Shown: positions 17,816 through 26,793, counted from the first letter of the stretch. The stretch is 64,000 nt of DNA from Engelhardtia mirabilis (GCF_007748095.1 NZ_CP036287.1:1736001-1800000), one strand, 5' to 3'. Numbers and translations: made by a program. Notes: a model not told the origin generated them from the letters alone.

Positions 17816-18658
17816 TTAGGCAGCGGGTGCCTTGGCCTGCGGCGCGTAGACATCCATCGGCGTTTGCCAGCCGAGGGATTGGTGAGGACGGTCGTGGTTG
17901 TAGTGGGTCAGCCACCGGTCGAGTCCGACTTCGAGCTCGGCCAAGTCCTGGTAGGCCCTGAGGTAGATGTCCTCGTACTTCAGGCTGCGCCAGAGGCGCT
18001 CGACCATCACGTTGTCGATCCAGCGTCCCTTGCCGTCCATGCTGATTCGGACACCGGACTCGCGAAGCACAGAGGTCCAGGCGTAGCTGGTGAACTGGCA
18101 GCCCTGATCCGTGTTCATGATCTCGGGCCAGCTGCCCGCCGCTTCGCGAGCCGCCTCGAGCGCTTCGACACAGAAGTCCGTGTCCAGCGTGTTCGACATG
18201 CGCCAGGACAGGACAGCTCTGCTGTGCCCGTCCATGATCACTACGAGGTACCCGAAGCCCCGAGCCATGGGGATGTAGGTGATGTCCGAGCACCAAACTT
18301 GGTTCGGACGCTCGATCGCCAAATCTCGAAGCAAGTACGGGTAGACGCGGTTCTCGGGCGATTTGACCGAAGTGCGCGGGCGGCGATAGGTCGCCCGGAT
18401 GCCCATCTCGCGCATCGCTCGCCTCACCCGGTCACGGCTCGCCACGATCCCTCTCCGCTCGAGCATCACGACCAGCCGCCTCGACCCGAAAACGGGGTAC
18501 TCGAGATGCAGCTCGTCGATCGCCCGCCTCAAAGTGAGGTCGTCCGCGCTCAGCCGACGCTCGCTCACTTCGATTCGGTTCCGATTGACCGAGACCAAGT
18601 CCGCCTGCCGGCGGATGCTGAGCTGGGAATGGCCTCGGTCGATGAGTTGCTTCCTCAT
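17816..18658 (-). CDS. IS3-family transposase OrfB (DDE integrase)
   Basis: The 280-residue catalytic subunit begins with a HTH_21-like region (FGSRRLVVMLERRGIVASRD). The rve integrase core shows QVWCSDITYIPM (Asp 1), NTDQGCQFTS (Asp 2) and DNVMVERLWRSLKYEDIYL (Glu), ending in NHDRPHQSLGWQTP. This is the full IS3 pattern. It overlaps orfA (TGATG). Compared with the dead copy 1 it has Tyr in place of the nonsense codon. It should be active in trans. Confidence 0.93.
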   Translation of the reverse strand: MRKQLIDRGHSQLSIRRQADLVSVNRNRIEVSERRLSADDLTLRRAIDELHLEYPVFGSRRLVVMLERRGIVASRDRVRRAMREMGIRATYRRPRTSVKSPENRVYPYLLRDLAIERPNQVWCSDITYIPMARGFGYLVVIMDGHSRAVLSWRMSNTLDTDFCVEALEAAREAAGSWPEIMNTDQGCQFTSYAWTSVLRESGVRISMDGKGRWIDNVMVERLWRSLKYEDIYLRAYQDLAELEVGLDRWLTHYNHDRPHQSLGWQTPMDVYAPQAKAPAA

Positions 18659-18960
18659 CAGTCGATCCCCAGCTCCTTGGACTTTTCCGAGAGCCAGTCC
18701 CGCTCAATGATGACCTGGCCCAGCTTGCGCTCGAGCGCGGCGATTCGCCGCTTGTCGTCCACCGCCTCGTCCGAGCGAGCGTTCTTGCGCTCGAAGATCT
18801 CGCCGACCCGCTCGGCCAGCTCCTTCTTCCACTGCGACACCTGGACTGGGTGGATCTCGTTCTCGGCCGCGATCTGGTGCACCGGCTTGATGCCCTTGAG
18901 TGCCTCCATCGCGACTCGCGCCTTGAACTCGGCGCTGTGCGTCCTGCGTTTCCGCTTCAT
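18658..18960 (-). CDS. IS3-family transposase OrfA
   Basis: This 100-residue HTH_Tnp_1 protein starts MKRKRRTHSAEFKARVAMEA, with a C-terminal leucine-zipper-like helix. The start is taken by comparison with copy 1. The open frame continues upstream through the IS end into an IS1-like remnant, but that part is not conserved between copies. Confidence 0.9.
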   Translation of the reverse strand: MKRKRRTHSAEFKARVAMEALKGIKPVHQIAAENEIHPVQVSQWKKELAERVGEIFERKNARSDEAVDDKRRIAALERKLGQVIIERDWLSEKSKELGID

Positions 18961-19090
18961 CTGGCTACTGATGCCCCTCCTCCTGGCACCCGCCAGCATA
19001 GCTTGGCCCGTGGCTCCGGTTGGCCAGACCGCTTCTCCAGTTGCCAAGGTGAATGACCCGCTCGCCGCCCGCTCTCGATGGATGCGTTCA

Positions 19091-19699
19091 CTAACTGTTG
19101 CTGCCGTTGCCCCTGATTCGATGCCCCTGGATCGCGCATGCCCTGCCTCCGTCCCGCATCGTAGCGAGTGGGCTTCGCCTCGGGGTGCCCAGGATCCGGG
19201 CTGACAGGATGCGGCGCCAGGACAGGGGCCCGGCGACGATCCCGGCCTGCTGAGCCTGTGTCCGCTTCTTCCGCCCAAACTTCAGCGACGAGTGCGGGCG
19301 GATGAAGTTGTAGTAGCAGCGCAAGAGCTCGAGCTGCTCGCGCAGGCTGGCTTCGGACCGGCACATGGCCGTCGTCTTCCGCTGCAGGCAGGCGAGGGAG
19401 CGACGGATGGTCAGGTTCAGCCGCTCGACGTAGGACGTGTTGATCGTCTTCGAATCCTCCGACCGCCCCAGCGCCTCGTCGAGCATCCAATCCTGCCCGA
19501 GGACGAGCCTGCGTTCCGCTCGCACGACCCGCCCCTTTCGGTACCGCTTCTCCACCTGGGCGTGCACGCAAGTTGGGCCGAAGACGCGCGCGATCACCCG
19601 CTCGTTGTACTTGAAGGCATCCGTTGTCACGAGCGTGCGTCCGGCCTCCACGCGGCACCTCCACCGCGCCTCGCGAAAGTGCAGCAGCGTGTTGCGGAC
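19091..19699 (-). pseudogene. IS1-like transposase, C-terminal two thirds
   Basis: It reads VRNTLLHFREARWRCRVEAG, TSYVERLNLTIRRSLACLQR and YYNFIRPHSSLKFGRKKRT, nearly identical to the intact transposase at 55902-56978. The 5' third, with zinc ribbon and HTH, is gone: IS21-A copy 1 begins at 19700 within the codons for the VGRRT region. The last seven or so in-frame residues before that come from IS21 sequence. The 3' end and flank are intact up to the IS3 boundary. Confidence 0.9.
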
Positions 19700-19787
19700 C
19701 TCGGGGATCGGGTCAAAAGCGGCCAGTTGTGATCGGGTCAAATGCGGCCAGTTGGAGCGACCGGGACGGGTGTCGGTTTAGCGGATT

Positions 19788-20561
19788 TCAGTCGTTCAAG
19801 GCAAGCACGGGTTGATCCGTTCTTGCGCAGGCCCGCTTCTGAGTGCGCCAGCTCTTGGGTCCACACTTCAGGACGTGCGCGTGGTGCAGCAGCCGATCGA
19901 GCAGTGCTGTGACAGCCGCGGTGTCTCCTAGGAGCTTGCCCCAGTCGTCGACAGGCCGGTTCGAGGTCAGGATGGTGCTGGTCCGCTCGTAGCGCCGGAT
20001 GATGAGCTCGAGCAGATCCTCGGCCGCGGTATGCGGCAGCTTGCGCATGCCCAGGTCGTCGACGATGAGCAGTGGGACCTTCTCCATCTTGGCCAGGTAC
20101 TCGCTGCGGGCGCTGTCGAGCGTCGCGTCGGCCATCTCCTCGATCAGGACGTGGGCCTCGCGGTAGGCGACGGCCCAGCCTTGCAGGATCGCAGCCTGCC
20201 CGATCGCCTGGGCGAGATGACTCTTGCCGGTGCCGGGGGGGCCCAGGAAGAGAGCGTCCTCAGCCTTCGAGACGAAGCGAGCGGTCGCGAGATCGAAGAC
20301 CAGCCGGCGATTCATCTCCTTGTTGAAGTCGAAGTCGAAGTCGTCGAGCCTTCGATCCGCATCTCGGAAGCGGGCGTACTTGATGCGGCGCTCGATCAGT
20401 CGATCCCCTCGCCGCTCGAGCTCGTCCGAGACGAGTTGGGAGAGGAAGTCGATCGGAGGCATGCGCTCGGTCTGGGCTTCGAGCAGTCGTGTCTCCAGGG
20501 TGTTGGCCATGCCCGAGAGCCGCAGCTTCCTCAGGGCCTTGTCGATCTCGATCCTGTTCAT
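19788..20561 (-). CDS. istB: IS21 helper ATPase IstB
   Basis: This 257-residue DnaA/DnaC-like AAA+ ATPase helps IstA assemble on target DNA. Walker A is GPPGTGKSHLAQA, Walker B LLIVDDLGMRKL, and the sensor region TSNRPVDDWGKLLGD. The N-terminal helical part (RKLRLSGMANTLETRL) is standard. The ATG overlaps the istA stop by four bases (ATGA). It is nearly identical to 60469-61242. Confidence 0.93.
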   Translation of the reverse strand: MNRIEIDKALRKLRLSGMANTLETRLLEAQTERMPPIDFLSQLVSDELERRGDRLIERRIKYARFRDADRRLDDFDFDFNKEMNRRLVFDLATARFVSKAEDALFLGPPGTGKSHLAQAIGQAAILQGWAVAYREAHVLIEEMADATLDSARSEYLAKMEKVPLLIVDDLGMRKLPHTAAEDLLELIIRRYERTSTILTSNRPVDDWGKLLGDTAAVTALLDRLLHHAHVLKCGPKSWRTQKRACARTDQPVLALND

Positions 20562-22222
20562 TGGGTTCCGGTTTCGGTTCTAGAGTCGATCAGGTCGCGG
20601 TACAGCGAGAGTTCGCGGATCAGCGGATCCACCTGCCGCAGCGAGAGCGGCGCCGGTGGCTTGCGGTCGATCCACTTCTTGACGAAGCGGTAGTTGGGAG
20701 CGCCGACCTCGAGGGCGACGGCGCACGCCTTCTCGATCGGTGCGTCGCCGTACTTCTTTACGAGGGACAGCACGCCCTGGATCTGGCGCACGCCGCCTTC
20801 CTCGCGCCTCTTGTGGATCTCCTCGCACAGCGCGCCCACGGATGCACCCGCGCCGCGAGACCTGGCAAGCAGTTGCAGCGTCGTGACAGGCGTCTTAGCC
20901 GGACGATCCGACGGATGGACCGAGCGCCATCCTCGACGCTTCTTGCGATGCTCGCGCAGGAGCTCGCCGGTCCCGAGGTCGAGCAGACGCACCCAGCTAC
21001 AGCTCCACTGCACCGCGACCTGGCGACCGATCCAGCCGGGCGGCGCTCCGTAGTAGGCGGCATCGACTTCCACGCAGCCGTCCAGGTGGACCGTGCGTGT
21101 GCCGTACTGGTAGTAGCCGAAGGGCTCGACTGGCAGCGCTTGCAGCGTCGGCTGCTCCTCGGCAAACATCGCGGCGACCTGACGCTTGGTCGTGCCGTGG
21201 ATGCGCGTGTCGGCCCAGCGTTCCGTCCAGCGATCGAGATGAGCCTGAGCTATCTCCAAGCTCTCGAAGCGCATCCCCTTGAGCGCCGTGTCCTGGGCGT
21301 AGCCGACTGAGCGCTCGACCTTGCCCTTGCGATCGGGATGCCGCACGCGCGCAGGCAGCGCGACGACGCCGTAGTGCGCGAGCATGTCGCGGTACAGCGG
21401 GTTCAGATCGGGGTCGTACACGTCGGGTTTCAGCACGCCTTCCTTCAGGTTGTCGAGCACGACCGTCCTCGTCGTGCCGCCGAGACGGCGGAAGGCGTCT
21501 TCGTGCAGCTCGCACCACGTCTGCGAGCTCGACTTGAAGCACAAGAGCCACACCGCCTTGCGGCTGCACCCGAGCGTCAGCGCGAAGAGCCGTGTCCGGC
21601 GGTACTTGCCCGTCTCGGGGTGACGCACCATCGGGCCCGTGCCGTAGTCCACCTGTGCTTCCTCGCCCGCCGCGGTCACGATCGTGGGGTGGGCTTCGCG
21701 AGCGACGCTGCCCCGCAGCTTGTGCACGAAGCGCCGTACGCTCTGGTAGCCGGCCTCGAAGCCGTGCTCGTCCACCAGCTCCTGCCAGATCGACTTCGCA
21801 TTACGGCCCCTCGCCACAGCCGCTTCGATCTGCTCGCGGAAGGCCTCGCACCGGCTCGCCATCGGACTCCAGCCTGGAGCCGGCGCCCGCTCGAGGTCGG
21901 TGGTCACCTGACTGGCCGCTCTTGGATCCGGCCCGGGGTCGGTGATCGGGTAACTGGCCGCATTTGAATCGGCCTCGGAGTCGGTGGTCGGGCAACCGGC
22001 CGCATTTGAATCGGCCTCCAGGCGCCGCTGACGCCGCCCCCGGACTTCGATCCCGGCCGCCTTCAGATGACGGCTCACCGTCTCACGACGCACCCCCGTC
22101 GCATCCTCGATGCGCCTCATCGACCAGCCCAGCCGGCCCAGTGCTCGGATCTGCTCTTGCTTCTCGTGCTTCAAGACGTTGCCCATCCGGCACGAAGAGC
22201 ACACGCCCTCCTGCCGCGTCAA
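20558..22222 (-). CDS. istA: IS21 transposase IstA
   Basis: This 554-residue DDE transposase has an N-terminal HTH (RRIEDATGVRRETVSRHLKA). Catalytic residues lie in EEAQVDYGTG (Asp), TVVLDNLKEGVL (Asp) and KGKVERSVGYAQ (Glu). Unusually, after the HTH there is a Ser/Asn/Asp-rich linker made of three 14-residue repeats (EADSNAAGCPTTDS, EADSNAASYPITDP, and a weaker third). Their DNA (about 21897-22020) resembles the element's own terminal repeats. The C-terminal beta-barrel (VHLDGCVEVDAAYYGAPPGW) is standard. Confidence 0.93.
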   Translation of the reverse strand: MTRQEGVCSSCRMGNVLKHEKQEQIRALGRLGWSMRRIEDATGVRRETVSRHLKAAGIEVRGRRQRRLEADSNAAGCPTTDSEADSNAASYPITDPGPDPRAASQVTTDLERAPAPGWSPMASRCEAFREQIEAAVARGRNAKSIWQELVDEHGFEAGYQSVRRFVHKLRGSVAREAHPTIVTAAGEEAQVDYGTGPMVRHPETGKYRRTRLFALTLGCSRKAVWLLCFKSSSQTWCELHEDAFRRLGGTTRTVVLDNLKEGVLKPDVYDPDLNPLYRDMLAHYGVVALPARVRHPDRKGKVERSVGYAQDTALKGMRFESLEIAQAHLDRWTERWADTRIHGTTKRQVAAMFAEEQPTLQALPVEPFGYYQYGTRTVHLDGCVEVDAAYYGAPPGWIGRQVAVQWSCSWVRLLDLGTGELLREHRKKRRGWRSVHPSDRPAKTPVTTLQLLARSRGAGASVGALCEEIHKRREEGGVRQIQGVLSLVKKYGDAPIEKACAVALEVGAPNYRFVKKWIDRKPPAPLSLRQVDPLIRELSLYRDLIDSRTETGTQ

Positions 22223-22295
22223 CGTCCCGGGATCACCCCTTCAACTGGCCGCTTTTGACCCGATCACTACTGGCCGGTTTTGGGTGATCCCCAAG

Positions 22296-22339
22296 GCTGG
22301 AGGGAGCGGCTGCTCAAAAAGCGGGGGCAGGTGGGGTGA
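22296..22339 (+). pseudogene. 3' tail of an HsdR_N-RAMA restriction gene
   Basis: Directly after the IS21-A right end, fourteen codons read WRERLLKKRGQVG and stop, matching the end of the restriction gene at 58985-60052 (WRERLLKERGQVG). The similarity continues past the stop (GGGCTGGC). The body of the gene is missing. It is too short to be sure of frame pressure, but the DNA match is plain. Confidence 0.75.
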
Positions 22340-22344
22340 GGGCT

Positions 22345-22462
22345 GGCGGGGTGGTCGTGGAACGCCTCGTACTGGCCCGGTAGCCTTGTCATCTACAGGA
22401 AGGCTGATGGAGTCGATGACTGGCAAGTGGCGGGGTAGTGACCAACAGCGAACCGATGATCC
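22345..22462 (+). repeat. Dispersed repeat R (copy 1)
   Basis: This segment shares the core CTCTACAGGAAGGC and the following GACTGGCAA...ACCAACAG pattern with copies near 24948, 30700, 39165 and 60060. It is somewhat more diverged than the others. In the fuller copies the repeat is the 3' end of a divergent IS1-like transposase gene. Confidence 0.65.
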
Positions 22463-22502
22463 ATTGTTGAAGATCATCGATCGTCACGAGAAAATGCTGG
22501 GC

Positions 22503-23147
22503 ATGTTAAAGAAGTTCACCATCGCTGCTGCGGCTCTGCTGCTGTCGGCATGTTCGACCGTGACTGCCTCGTATGAGCCGCCCACGCCGTCTACGGACCC
22601 AGGGGACTGGTCGAGGGTGATCGACCTTCCTATGGATCCTGTGTGGGAGGCGCTTGTGGACCACGTTTCTGGGACCTACTTCGCGATTGACAACTTTGAG
22701 AAGGCGTCGGGGCTCATGACGCTGTCGTTTGGGGCGTCGAACGTCGGTGATTTCGTCGATGGCGGGACGTGGGACTTTAAGCAGACGCAGGGGCAAGTTG
22801 GGGCTACGGGTGAGGTACGTCAGCGGCTGGTCTTCAACGGCAACTATGCAGAGTTTCTCGAGCTGTACCGGAGTGGCGATCTGTCCGGGCGGATGAACCT
22901 CTTCGTTCGGGAGGTCGGAGAGGCGACGACTGAAGTGAAGGTTCGCGCTAGGTACGTCGTGGAGTCCTTAGGCGAGTCGGGCGGAAGCGTCATACGCAGC
23001 TCGTGGGCATTTGATACTGGCGGTTCAGATACTCTCGCCATTGCGAATCCAACTCGCGGCGCTGGGCCAACGCGAACGATGTGTCCGACGCATCTTGCTG
23101 AGCGTTCGATCCTTAATGCGGTTGAGGCGCTCGCGGCGGACGGCTGA
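22503..23147 (+). CDS. Putative lipoprotein, unknown
   Basis: The product has about 214 residues. From ATG 22503 it has a lipoprotein leader, MLKKFTIAAAALLLSAC, with the lipid Cys at residue 17. An ATG three codons earlier is an alternative; neither has a strong Shine-Dalgarno. The mature protein has an alpha/beta pattern (IDLPMDPVWEALVDHVSGTY, then GLMTLSFGA) recalling small outer-membrane lipoproteins, with no named domain. The next gene, a BamE-like lipoprotein, starts six bases after its stop, so the two are probably co-transcribed. Confidence 0.75.
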   Translation: MLKKFTIAAAALLLSACSTVTASYEPPTPSTDPGDWSRVIDLPMDPVWEALVDHVSGTYFAIDNFEKASGLMTLSFGASNVGDFVDGGTWDFKQTQGQVGATGEVRQRLVFNGNYAEFLELYRSGDLSGRMNLFVREVGEATTEVKVRARYVVESLGESGGSVIRSSWAFDTGGSDTLAIANPTRGAGPTRTMCPTHLAERSILNAVEALAADG

Positions 23148-23153
23148 AGCACC

Positions 23154-23471
23154 ATGATCCACTTTCGCCTTCCGCACCCATCGACTTTGTTCGTCCAGCG
23201 TCTATGCAGCTTCACCCTCTGCGCCTGCGTCCTCGGCTGCATTTCAGTTCGGGGGCCACAGTTCGATCTGGAGGACGCTAAGCGCGTCGAGCTCGGCATG
23301 ACAAAGGCCGAGGTGGTCGAGATCCTCGGCAGCGAGCCCTCCGACACAGCAATCGATGCAACAGGCGAACTCTGGATGTGGATCCGCGTCGTTGTGACGC
23401 CTACGTCGTCAAGCGCGAAGAGCTTCAGCGTCAAGTTCCAGGGCGATCGCGTTGTTTTCATCAACCGCTAA
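23154..23471 (+). CDS. Small lipoprotein with BamE/SmpA-like domain
   Basis: The 105-residue leader ends in LCACVLGC, a lipobox with Cys at about 29. The mature part contains RVELGMTKAEVVEILGSEPS, the hallmark of BamE/SmpA/OmlA-type folds (G-M-T-x-x-x-V-x-x-x-L-G-x-P), followed by two short strands (WMWIRVVV and SVKFQGDRVVFINR). It is probably an envelope lipoprotein working with its upstream neighbour. It is unlikely to be the housekeeping BamE, given its accessory setting. Confidence 0.75.
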   Translation: MIHFRLPHPSTLFVQRLCSFTLCACVLGCISVRGPQFDLEDAKRVELGMTKAEVVEILGSEPSDTAIDATGELWMWIRVVVTPTSSSAKSFSVKFQGDRVVFINR

Positions 23472-23513
23472 CCGTCCCCCACCCTTGGTGCATGGAGTTC
23501 GAAGTCGACCTAG

Positions 23514-23852
23514 ATGTGCTTCGTCGAACGGCGGAATGTCACCATCCTGCGCGCAATTGTGTCCCTCCGGCGGAAGGCCGCGGCAATGTGGCGATCCAAG
23601 GAGAGACAGCGCAGGCTCCTGCACCGCTACTACAACTTCATCCGCCCGCACTCGTCGCTGAAGTTTGGGCGAAAGAAGAGGACGCCGGCTCAGCAGGCCG
23701 GGCTCGTCGCCGGGCCCCTGTCCTGGCGCCGCATCCTGTCAGCCCGGATCCTGGGCACCCCGAGAAGGAGCCCGCTCGCTACGATGCGGGACGGAGGCAG
23801 GGCATGCGCAATCCAGGGGCATCGAATCAGGGGCAAGGGCAGCAACAGTTAG
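23514..23852 (+). pseudogene. IS1-like transposase, C-terminal fragment
   Basis: It starts FVERRNVTILRAIVSLRRKA (compare YVERLNLTIRRSLACLQRKT in the intact copy). It then becomes nearly identical from YYNFIRPHSSLKFGRKKRTP to the stop. The first 40 residues are diverged and the last 70 are not, so this is a mosaic of two IS1-like subfamilies. The element's 3' flank continues to about 23890, directly before the DUF2971 gene. Confidence 0.85.
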
Positions 23853-23910
23853 TGAACGCATCCATCGAGAGCGGGCGGCGGGCGGGTCATTCACCAGTTG
23901 ACGAGAAACA

Positions 23911-24786
23911 ATGTTGAGTGAGCACGAGCAGCCCCCGTACCTCTACCGCTTCCTCGATCTCTCGACCGGATTCGAGGGGTGGTTGTCGGAGCTGCTGCTT
24001 GCGCGTGTCTGGCGTCTTCGGCCGCTAGCATGGCTGAACGACGCGTACGAGGGCCAGTTCACGGTCGAACAGCCGACCATCGACGATGGGCGGAGGTTCA
24101 TTGAGCGCCATCTTGATCCAGATGCTAGCGAGCTCGAGGTCACGGATGAGATGGCGATGACGGCGGCCGGGGCTCTTGATCAGGGTCGCAACCAGCTCGT
24201 TGCTTCGCTCCGGAAACACGCAATGACTGGCGTCGCGAGCATGTCGTTGTCCGAGAGCCATGGCTCGGCAGTTCTCTGGTCGCTGTATGCAGGCGGGCAC
24301 TCCGGGATCGCGATCCGCGTCCGAACTGGCGTCCCGTCTGGTCTCTTTGAGACCATCTCGCAAGTCCAGTACTCCTCCGCTCCTCCTCGTCTGGAGTCCG
24401 ATGTCTTGGTTCGGGACAGGGACTCGGCTTGGTGGCAACAGACGATCTACCGCGCATTCACTACGAAGTCCGCCGAGTGGAGCTACGAGAGGGAATGGAG
24501 AGTCCTCTTCTCCGACGAAAGCGAAGGTCGGCGTGACGCAGACATCTGGAAATGCTCGGGCGAGGGTGAGATCAGCTCGATCCTCATCGGTGTACGCGCA
24601 CAGCCAGCGATCGCGCGCCAGGTCTATAAGCTCGCTCAAGAGGCTCCGGATCAACCAGATGTTCAGGTCGTTGTTCAGGGCGTGGATGACTACGCTCTCT
24701 CGACTGTGCGAGTCGAGAATCATGCGACGCTTGACGCGCTTCTCGGCAGCGCGCGAGACTCGCCCGACAGCCTCCAGAAGTCCTGA
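23911..24786 (+). CDS. DUF2971-domain protein
   Basis: The 291-residue product shows the PF11185 pattern: an N-terminal YLYRFLDLSTGFEGWLSELL, PLAWLNDAYEGQF, the central AVLWSLYAGGHSGIAIRV, then YRAFTTKSAEWSYEREWRVL, and a C-terminal EISSILIGVRA. The function is unknown; the family is common in bacterial accessory regions, often near defence genes (established in general, not proven here). It starts at ATG 23911 immediately after an IS1-like 3' end, so its promoter may lie in IS sequence. Confidence 0.85.
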   Translation: MLSEHEQPPYLYRFLDLSTGFEGWLSELLLARVWRLRPLAWLNDAYEGQFTVEQPTIDDGRRFIERHLDPDASELEVTDEMAMTAAGALDQGRNQLVASLRKHAMTGVASMSLSESHGSAVLWSLYAGGHSGIAIRVRTGVPSGLFETISQVQYSSAPPRLESDVLVRDRDSAWWQQTIYRAFTTKSAEWSYEREWRVLFSDESEGRRDADIWKCSGEGEISSILIGVRAQPAIARQVYKLAQEAPDQPDVQVVVQGVDDYALSTVRVENHATLDALLGSARDSPDSLQKS

Positions 24787-24947
24787 GGTACCCTCCGAGT
24801 CCGGGTCAACCTTGTGGTGCTCAAGAAACTCGTGCCAGCTAGCCCCAACGGTCGCAAGTCTCGCTACCGGCCTGAGCACGATGTGATCACGCCGTAGGTC
24901 GGACCGGGCCTGGTGGACCACGGGATACGCCTGCTCTAGATTCTCCA

Positions 24948-25069
24948 GTGGAACGGGTGCCACGGACGGTCGTCACCCGCTAGCGTCGACCTCTACAGGA
25001 AGGCCGATGGAGCCCACGACTGGCAACTGGCGGGCTGAGCACCAACAGCCAACGGATGAAGCATCACGC
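24948..25069 (+). repeat. Dispersed repeat R (copy 2) in a gene-free stretch
   Basis: The segment reads CTCTACAGGAAGGCCGATGG and then GACTGGCAACTGGCGGG up to GATGAAGCATC, almost identical to the copies at 39.2 and 30.7 kb. The surrounding region 24787-25219 contains no gene I can support. A GAGTATTCGGGCAGTACG motif lies at 25198-25215. Confidence 0.7.
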
Positions 25070-25219
25070 GCGGCGCAGAGCGCGGGAGACTGGCCTGATC
25101 TGGCAGGGATCAGCGGGAGAGGTGTGCCTGCTCATCAGATCGACCGGATCAAGCACGACCTCGACGCCCCGTCAGAACTGCCGGAGAAGCGTTGGCGGAG
25201 TATTCGGGCAGTACGCCTT

Positions 25220-25243
25220 CGGGCTCGAACCCGCGACATTCAG
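25220..25243 (-). other. tRNA 3'-end fragment (T-arm), possible attachment-site relic
   Basis: On the minus strand the sequence reads CTGAATGTCGCGGGTTCGAG then CCCG: the end of an anticodon stem, the variable loop, and a T-arm with GTTCGAG. It matches 19 of 21 bases with the tRNA-Gly-like fragment at 50943-50963. No acceptor stem or D-arm is present, so this is not a working tRNA. It overlaps the 3' end of the next gene. Confidence 0.45.
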
Positions 25244-26793
25244 AACGTCCCTATGGTGATGTCTAGCCCGTTGGTTAGTGCGATGGCCGTCGCATTGATC
25301 GAGACGCCTTGAGTGCAGAGGGTGACCCCGACGAGGCTGCAGTCTGATGGGACCAGAACGCTGAAGGGAATCCCGGCCGCCGACTGGACGAGTTGAAGGG
25401 GCCCTGCAGGATCACATAGCAGGGTACCGAGCGGCGGAGCGGGGATGTTGACGGGACCGACGCCGAGCGCGAGGACGTCAACTAGAGCGCCAGGCATGAA
25501 CGTCGTGTGGTCGATGACCGGATCCCACATCGCTCCGATCACTGGTCCACTCGTTTGGCCGGGCGAGAGTGCCGCGGGGTTGGGCGGGACTCCCTGGCGT
25601 ATGGTTTCGCTGGCAAGCAAGTGGGTCGCCGTAGTCGCGTAAGCTAGATCATCGATCAAGACGCCGTCGATGTTCGCGCCAGTGGCGAAGTGAATGTCGA
25701 CCGCAGTGAAAGGCACAATGCTGACGACGCCTAGAAAAGAAAACGTCCCCTGACCTTGCGGCGACGAGAACGCAACGTCGGGTAGAGCTGCGCCGAGAGA
25801 CAACCCGAGCCCGGTCGATGCGAAGTCCGCCTCGACGTCGATAAAGATGGCGCTGACTGCTCTGACGGGTTCGCTGAAACTCACGCGAATTACGCCCTCG
25901 CACGATGGCGTGCATGCGGGCGAAAGCATGTTCGGAGGGCTCGGCGGGTTGGGCACTTGGCCGGGCGCGGGGTTGCCGACGAATATCCCGTTCCCGGATG
26001 TGTCTGTAAGAATCGGGCAGGAGAGCTCGGCCAAGAACTCGTTACCGACGATCGGGACGGAAGTCGATCCTGCGACGTTGTCGAAGTCCAGAGTGACGAC
26101 CGAAGACCCCGCGGTAGCGATCAGCCAACCAGACGGGTCGTTTTCATACACCGTGAGCTGCGCCGCCGCAGTTGTGACTACGCGTAGCTGGTCAAGCTCT
26201 TGCACTACCGACAGGGATAGCTCGAGGGTGTGCAGGTCTTCTGAGATCCAGACTGCATCCTCTTGTGCTGAGGTGTTCAACTCGAGTCCGCGCTGGGACG
26301 GAGCTATTGGATAGGCGACCTCAGCAAGTCCAAGCACTGAGTCAGTAGCGTCGAGTCTTGAGGTCGTGAGGATCAGACCAGCCACCTCGCCTTCGAAAGT
26401 AAGGTGGATCGACCCTGGCCAAGAGTCCAGGTCTACCGGGTCATAGTGGACGAGGTAGCTCGAAACAATCTCTCCAGCCCCAATTTTGCCGGGTATTAGG
26501 TCGGCATCTGTATCGAAGCAACCGGCCCCTGCGGCGTCGAGCAAGAGCGGTGCCTCTAGGAGTAGGTCCGTGCGTTCCTCGATCACCCGGACCGAGTACC
26601 CCTCATACTGGTCCTGTTCGATGGACGGAGGAGGCAGGCAAACCGGAGACACGGCACCGGCAACCGACAGCAGCCCGGAGACACACAACTCTGGATTCGA
26701 GGCGAGGGGCTCGAAGGGGATGCAGTCCTGCATCAGCGTCGGAGTCAAGCCCGTGCAGGCCGATGCCAAGGCGATGGTCGAGAAGATGTTCAT
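25240..26793 (-). CDS. Secreted protein with C-terminal LTNG domain
   Basis: The product has 517 residues. The N-terminus (MNIFSTIALASACTGLTPT) is a short signal peptide. The body looks like two beta-sandwich domains, the second with SVVTLDFDNVAGSTSVP and IDGVLIDDLAYAT, resembling carbohydrate-binding-like modules. The last 90 residues (LLCDPAGPLQLVQSAAGIPF, then GVTLCTQGVS and IALTNGLDITIG) form a domain also seen in the genes at 39.4 and 34.5 kb. The function is unknown; a surface or exported location is likely. The gene stops within a tRNA-fragment region. Confidence 0.78.
   Translation of the reverse strand: MNIFSTIALASACTGLTPTLMQDCIPFEPLASNPELCVSGLLSVAGAVSPVCLPPPSIEQDQYEGYSVRVIEERTDLLLEAPLLLDAAGAGCFDTDADLIPGKIGAGEIVSSYLVHYDPVDLDSWPGSIHLTFEGEVAGLILTTSRLDATDSVLGLAEVAYPIAPSQRGLELNTSAQEDAVWISEDLHTLELSLSVVQELDQLRVVTTAAAQLTVYENDPSGWLIATAGSSVVTLDFDNVAGSTSVPIVGNEFLAELSCPILTDTSGNGIFVGNPAPGQVPNPPSPPNMLSPACTPSCEGVIRVSFSEPVRAVSAIFIDVEADFASTGLGLSLGAALPDVAFSSPQGQGTFSFLGVVSIVPFTAVDIHFATGANIDGVLIDDLAYATTATHLLASETIRQGVPPNPAALSPGQTSGPVIGAMWDPVIDHTTFMPGALVDVLALGVGPVNIPAPPLGTLLCDPAGPLQLVQSAAGIPFSVLVPSDCSLVGVTLCTQGVSINATAIALTNGLDITIGTF

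Larger units (their letters stand above)
17807..19036 (-). mobile_element. IS3-family element (IS3-A copy 2), apparently complete
   Basis: It carries intact orfA and orfB on the minus strand. The orfA-side end (AGAAGCGGTCTGG read on the minus strand, at 19036) is fixed by comparison with copy 1. The orfB-side end lies near 17807 but cannot be fixed exactly. The element sits between the palindrome E1 and an IS1-like remnant. Confidence 0.8.
19700..22295 (-). mobile_element. IS21-family element (IS21-A copy 1)
   Basis: This 2.6-kb element carries istA and istB on the minus strand. The ends are fixed by comparison with copy 2 (60381-62976). The left end reads CCTCGGGGATC, the right end, inverted, CCTTGGGGATC, and each end carries two or more sites of the type TCAAAWGCGGCCAGTTG, typical multiple IstA sites. 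The left flank is an IS1-like gene and the right flank a restriction-gene tail; no target duplication is visible. That suggests recombination between IS copies rather than simple insertion. Confidence 0.9.

Noticed and set aside
24025..24963. Minus-strand open frame (312 codons) opposite the DUF2971 gene
   Set aside because: The plus strand shows the DUF2971 motifs; the minus frame has no start signal or recognisable content.
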